From assembly GCF_012489685.1 (NCBI RefSeq), contig NC_080045.1, positions 2,919,001 through 2,983,000 on the forward strand: 64,000 bases of DNA. The letters are read 5' to 3'. Source of the stretch: Lotus japonicus (Eukaryota; Streptophyta; Magnoliopsida; Fabales; Fabaceae). Every line of letters starts with the position of its first letter. Within the stretch, counting starts at the first letter, position 1. Below are positions 58,161-64,000 of this stretch, piece after piece. Under the pieces are notes generated by a model. The model was not told where the DNA came from and did not search any database. It was given only the letters and a program-made list of their open reading frames with translations. The position numbers were made by a program, and so were the translations under genes.

Positions 58161-59492
58161 TGTTGGTCAATTCGCAAGTGCACGAATACCTCCGGGTTTT
58201 AAATTATCGAACCACAGGGATTGTGAGTGAGAATTATTGATTTAAGCCTAGAGTTTGCAAGTTCTTAAAACAGTAAAATTCAGAAGTTGGTTTTGGGTGA
58301 TTGTGACAAAAGTTTTGCAAGAGAGCAATGTTGATAATGATGTAAATAACAAATGATGGGAAATTGCCTTGGGTGTTTGATCATCTAATCCATTTTAGTC
58401 CACCTATCCTATGCATGTGAATCCTTGATTCCACTCTTGTTGTTATAGCCTATGTACTTACTAGTTGATTCCTCATAAAAGTAATTCTCTCAAATTGAAA
58501 GTTAAGCCCAATTCCTTGCGTACTTAATCATTCATAAGAGGTATGATAGCTTAATTATTCAGGCCAACAAAACCCTACCCTCACTCTATTCCTAGAAGCA
58601 AGTATAGAAGGATCTATTCCAATTCATGTCCCTAAATCATAACAAATTTCCATTCTATTATAATCTAGCCTATAGCAAAGGTGCACCAAAGCTAAACTTG
58701 CAATAAGGAATTGAAATACAAGATTGAATCAAGACTCATGCATAGAGATAGGATTTAACAAACTAAAATTTCATAGAATCTCTTAACCCAAAGCAAAAAG
58801 AGAACTAGCCACTCATGGCTAGTGAATTCATAAAGGAAATGTAAAGAAAACCTGAGAAGAAATACAAGTTGCAAACCTCCCTTGGTCCCAAAGTTCTCCT
58901 CAGCTCTCAAAACTTGATCAAAAATGAGTGAAATGACAAAATGTATCAAAGAAATTGGCCTAAGCCTTATTTATAGGCAAAATGAATGAAACTGGGCGCT
59001 CAGGCGCCAATTCAGAGCGCCTGAGCGCCAATTGCATGTTGAAAAACATGCTCTATGACCCTATTGGCGCCTAGGCGCCCATTCCCAGCGCCTAGGCGCT
59101 CTAGCTCGCCTGAAAATGACTTTTTGGCTTCTGAAACTCCTCTTTTCAATTCTCTTTATGTTCTTCATCAATTCCATGCTTCTTGGCCTTCCTTCTCCTT
59201 CAGTTTCTGCACTCCAAACCTAACCAACAAGACAAGGAAGATTCTAGAAGCTCCAAGAGCTCATTAGCACAAGAAGTCCCTCATAAAACACAACAAAACC
59301 ATGCAAGTCCTAAACTTTACTTAAAATGCAAGAAAACTACCTATAAAACCACCAAATTACCAAAACGAAATAAAAACTAAAGAAAAGAATAAAAATGCAT
59401 GAGAATGCATGAAACACTACATGAGACTCAACAAAAAGACTCAAAACAACCAAAGAAATGACCCTAAAAACACTACTAAAATAGGGTCATCA
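58161..59492 (-). mobile_element. Solo LTR family B, copy 3 (1332 bp)
   Basis: It starts TGTTGGTCAATTCGCAAGTG and ends GGGTCATCA, flanked by a perfect 5-bp duplication GCATG (58156-58160 and 59493-59497) inside a satellite monomer. Palindrome pairs lie at 58996/59017 and 59067/59088, both with a pitch of 21 bases. A minus-strand TATAAATAA box lies near 58970-58978. Confidence 0.93.
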
Positions 59493-62400
59493 GCATGCCA
59501 TGGAAAACCAAGTTTCCCTTCCAACTTGATATTTTCCCTCGAAAAATTATTTTCCACCCGAATTTGCATATGTTAGCCTTGGGATTCCATCATCGCGGCA
59601 AGAATTCTCAATTTTGACATGGGAGCTAACAGGTGCACCTTGGAATAGGGAAACAATCTGGGAAACGAGGCATGCCATGGCAAACCAAGTTTCCCCTCCA
59701 ACTTGATATTTTCCCTTGAAAAATCAATTTTCACCCGATATTGCATAGGTTAGTTTGGGGAAATACAAAATCGGGGCAAGAATTCTCAAATTTTGACAAC
59801 GGAGCTCACGGGTGCACCATGACATAGGGAAACAATCTGGGCAACGAGGCATGCCATGAAAAACCAAGTTTCCCTTCCAACTTGAGATTTTCCCTTGAAA
59901 ACTCATTTTCCACCCAAATTTGCATAGTTTAGCCTTGGGAAATCCATCATCGGGGCAAGAATTCTCAAATTTTGACGTTGGAGCTCACAGGGGCACCTTG
60001 GGATAGGGAAACCATTTGGGCAACGAAGCAAGCCATGGAAAACAAAGTTTCCCTTCTAACTTGATATTTTCCCTTAAAACTCATTTTCCACCTAAATTCG
60101 CATAGTTTAGCCTTGGAAAATCAATTATCGGGGCAAGAATTCTGAAATTTTGACATGAAGGTTCACGGGGGCACCTTGGCATAAGGAAACAATCTGGGCA
60201 ACGAGGCATGCCATGGAAAACCATGTCTCCCTTCCAACTTGATATTTTCCCTTGAAAACTCATTTTCAACCCAAATTGGAATAATGTTAGTCGTGGGAAA
60301 TCCATCCTCGAGGTAAGAATTCTCAAATTTCTACATGGGAGCTCATGGGGGCACCTTTGCATAGGGAAACCATTTGGGCAACGAGGCATGCCATGGTAAA
60401 CAAAGTTCCCATTCAAACTTGATATTTTCCCTTAAAAACTCATTTTACACCCAAATTCGCATAGGTTAGCATTGGGAAATCCATCCTTAGGGAAAGAATT
60501 CTAAAATTTTGACATGAGAGCTCATGGGGGAACCTTGGCATAGGAAAACCATTTAGGAAACGAGGCTTGTCATGGAAAACCAAGTTTTCCTTCCAACTTG
60601 AGATTTTCCCTTGAATACTTATTTTCAACCCAAATTTGCATAGGTTAGCCTTGGGAAATCCTTCCTCGAGGCAAGAATTTTCAAATTTTGACATGAGAGC
60701 TCATGGAGGCACATTGGCATAGGGAAACCATTTTGGCAACGAGGAATGCCATGGTAAACCAAGTTTCCCTTCCAACTTGAGATTTTCCCTTGAAAATTCA
60801 TTCACCACCCAAATTCGCATAGGTTAGTCTTGGGAAATCCATCCTCGGGGATAGAATTCTCAAATTTTGACATGGGAGCTCACGGGTGCACCTTGTTATA
60901 GGGTAACAATCTGGGCAATGAGGCATGCCATGGAAAACCAAGTTTCCCTTCAAACTTGATATTTTCCCTTGAAAAATCATTTTCCACCCGAATTTGCATA
61001 CGTTAGCCTTGGGAAATTCATCATCGCGGCAAGAATTCTCAAATTTTGACATGGGAGCTAACGGGTGCACCTTGGAATAGGAAAACAATTTGGGCAACGA
61101 GGCATGCCATGGCAAACCAAGTTTCTCTTCAAACTTGATATTTTCCCTTGAAAACTCATTTTCCACCCAAATTCGCATAGTTTAGCCTTGGGAAATCCAT
61201 CATCGGGGCAAGAATTCTCAAATTTTGACATTGGAGCTCACAGGGGAACCTTGGGATAAGGAAACCATTTGGGAAACGTAGAAAGCCTTGGAAAACAAAG
61301 TTTCCCTTCCAACTTGATATTTTCCCTTGAAAATTATTTTCCACCCGAATTTGCATAGGTGAGCCTTGGGAAATCCATCATCGGGAATGAAACAATCTGG
61401 GAAACTAGGCATGCTATGGCAAACCAAGTTTCCCTTCCAACTTGAGATTTTCCCCTAAAAACTCATTTTCAACCCAAATTCACATAGGTTAGTACTGGGA
61501 AATCCATCCTTAGGGCTAGAGTTCTCAAATTTTGACATGGGAGCTCACGGGGGCACCTTGGTATAGGGAAACCATTTGGGCAACGATGCACGCCCTCGAA
61601 AACCAAGTTTGCCTTCCAACTTGATATTTTCCTTTCAAAACTCATTTTCCACCTAAATTTGCATAGGTTAGTCTTGGGAAATCCATCATCGGGGCAAGAA
61701 TTCTCAAATTTTGACATGAGAGCTCATGGGGGCACCTTGGCATAGGGAAACAATTTAGGCAACGAGGAATGCCGTGGAAAACCAAATTTCCATTCCAACT
61801 TGAGATTTTCCTTTAAAACTCATTTTCCACCTAAATTCGCATAGTTTAGGCTTGGAAAATCAATTATCGGGGCAAGAATTTTGAAATTTTGACATGAGGG
61901 TTCACGGGGGCACCTTGGCATAGGGAAACCATTTGGGCAATGATGCATGCCATGAAAAACTATTTTCCATCAAAAACTCATTTTCCACCCAAATTCGCAT
62001 AGATTAGCCTTGGGAAATCCATCCTCGGGGCAAGAATTCTCAAATTTTGACATACGAGCTCACGGGTGAACCTTTGGATAGGGAAACAATCTGTGCAACG
62101 AGGCAATGCATGGAAAACCAAGTCTCCCTTCCAACTTGATATTTTCCCATGAAAACTCATTTTCAACCCAAATTGGTATAGAGTTAGCCTTGGGAAATTC
62201 ATCCTCGAGGTAAGAATTCTCAATTTTCAACATGGGAGCTCATGGGGGCACCTTTGCATAGGGAAACCATTTGTCAACGAGGCATGCCATGGTAAACCAT
62301 GTTCCCATTCCAACTTGATATTTTCCATTAAAAACTTATTTTCCACCCAAATTCGCATAGGTTAGCATTGGGAAATCCATCTTTAGGGCAAGAATTCTAA

Positions 62401-64000
62401 AATTTTGATATGAGAGCTCATGGGGGCACCTTGGCATAGGGAAACCATTTAGGAAACGAGGCTTGTCATGGAAAACCAAGTTTTCCTTCGAGCTTGAGAT
62501 TTTCCCTTGAAAACTTATTTTCAACCCAAATTTGCATAGGTTAGCCTTGGGAAATCCATTCTCGAGGCAAGAATTCTCAAATTTTGACATGGGAGCTCAT
62601 GGGGGCACCTTGGCATAGGGAAACCATTTGGGCAACGAGGAATTCCATGGTAAACGAAGTTTCCCTTCCATCTTGAGATTTTCCCATGAAAACTCATTTT
62701 TCACCCAAATTCGCATAGGTTATTCTTGGGAAATCCATCCTCGGGGATAGAATTATCAATTTTTGACATGGGAGCTCACGGGTGCACCTTGTTATAGGGA
62801 AACAATCTGGGCAACGAGGCATGCCATGGAAAACCAAGTTTCCCTTCCAACTTGATGTTTTCCTTTGAAAAATCATTTTCCACCCGAATTTGCATAGGTT
62901 AGTCTGCGGAAATCCATAATCGTGGCAAGAATTCTCAAATTTTGACAAGGGAGCTTACGGGTGCACCTTGACATAGGGAAACAATATGGGCAACGATGCA
63001 TGCCATGACAAACCAAATTTCTCTTCCAACTTTAGATTTTCCTATGAAAACTCATTTTCCACCCAAATTCGCATAGATTAGCCTTGGGAAATCCATCCTC
63101 GGGGCAAGAATTCTCAAATTTTGACATACGAGCTCACGGGTGAACCTTTGGATAGGGAAACAATCTGTGCAACGAGGCAATGCATGGAAAACCAAGTCTC
63201 CCTTCCAACTTGATATTTTCCCATGAAAACTCATTTTCAACCCAAATTGGTATAGAGTTAGCCTTGGGAAATTCATCCTCGAGGTAAGAATTCTCAATTT
63301 TCAACATGGGAGCTCATGGGGGCACCTTTGCATAGGGAAACCATTTGTCAACGAGGCATGCCATGGTAAACCATGTTCCCATTCCAACTTGATATTTTCC
63401 ATTAAAAACTTATTTTCCACCCAAATTCGCATAGGTTAGCATTGGGAAATCCATCTTTAGGGCAAGAATTCTAAAATTTTGATATGAGAGCTCATGGGGG
63501 CACCTTGGCATAGGGAAACCATTTAGGAAACGAGGCTTGTCATGGAAAACCAAGTTTTCCTTCGAGCTTGAGATTTTCCCTTGAAAACTTATTTTCAACC
63601 CAAATTTGCATAGGTTAGCCTTGGGAAATCCATTCTCGAGGCAAGAATTCTCAAATTTTGACATGGGAGCTCATGGGGGCACCTTGGCATAGGGAAACCA
63701 TTTGGGCAACGAGGAATTCCATGGTAAACGAAGTTTCCCTTCCATCTTGAGATTTTCCCATGAAAACTCATTTTTCACCCAAATTCGCATAGGTTATTCT
63801 TGGGAAATCCATCCTCGGGGATAGAATTATCAATTTTTGACATGGGAGCTCACGGGTGCACCTTGTTATAGGGAAACAATCTGGGCAACGAGGCATGCCA
63901 TGGAAAACCAAGTTTCCCTTCCAACTTGATGTTTTCCTTTGAAAAATCATTTTCCACCCGAATTTGCATAGGTTAGTCTGCGGAAATCCATAATCGTGGC
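59493..64000. repeat. Satellite array block 5, running off the window
   Basis: About 25 monomers of ~179 bp continue to the window end. One copy near 61380-61395 has an internal deletion. From about 61973 the array repeats exactly every 1074 bases. Confidence 0.95.
61973..64000. repeat. Higher-order satellite repeat, 1074 bp (six monomers)
   Basis: The segment 61973-62926 recurs at 63047-64000. All blocks I compared by eye were identical, including private variants such as GACATACGAGC (62047/63121), GAGGCAATGCATGG (62099/63173) and GAACCTTTGG. 1074 is 6 x 179. Neighbouring monomers within the unit differ clearly from each other. Confidence 0.92.

Noticed and set aside
59493..64000. Series of ~84-residue minus-strand frames (MSKFENSC..., KISSWKGNLVFHG) in the satellite
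   Set aside because: The monomer is about 179 bp, not a multiple of three, so each frame is just one and a half monomers read until a stop. The same translations recur wherever the satellite occurs, including 40493-45846. No start context or domain is present.
40493..64000. Regular repeats as a possible CRISPR array
   Set aside because: The repeats are contiguous 179-bp monomers with no unique spacers, in a plant nuclear genome. They are satellite DNA.

Overview
This is plant nuclear DNA from a legume, most likely Lotus japonicus. The genic core is a tandem array of dihydroflavonol 4-reductase (DFR) genes. I recall a DFR cluster being described in that species but could not check it here. 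Introns are GT-AG and the intergenic DNA is AT-rich and full of plant transposons. No RNA gene, CRISPR array or prokaryotic feature is visible.

Layout. 60-9599: a complete Tat-lineage Ty3/gypsy element (5-bp target duplication GTTCT) with a gag-pol frame and an antisense spliced gene, inserted in the upstream flank of the first DFR unit. 9600-30400: four DFR genes, all on +, each with six exons. Copies 1-3 are close relatives and copy 4 is more distant. Their spacers hold copia fragments, CACTA-like ends, a pseudogene of an AGT2/PYD4-type aminotransferase, MITEs, a solo LTR and a fold-back repeat. 30900-34400: a 5'-truncated LINE on - split by a solo LTR. 34400-40490: AT-rich DNA with a hAT-type MITE, two microsatellites and another solo LTR. 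40493-64000: an array of a ~179-bp satellite, interrupted by three solo LTRs and one complete SIRE-type copia element (45847-57985). From about 61973 the array has an exact six-monomer higher-order repeat of 1074 bp.

Biology. DFR reduces dihydroflavonols to leucoanthocyanidins for anthocyanins and condensed tannins. The four copies differ at the substrate-choosing residue (Asp, Asn, Ser, Asp). Copies 2, 3 and 4 have complete 340-residue reading frames. Copy 1 has lost the AG of its last splice acceptor, and copy 2 has lost the TATA box and 5' leader that copies 1 and 3 share. The cluster therefore looks to be diverging in substrate choice, splicing and promoter at once.

The most unusual pattern is in the solo LTRs. 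Two unrelated-looking LTR families carry pairs of palindromes just upstream of their TATA boxes. The palindrome sequence differs between families, but almost every pair has a pitch of exactly 21 bp (about two helical turns).
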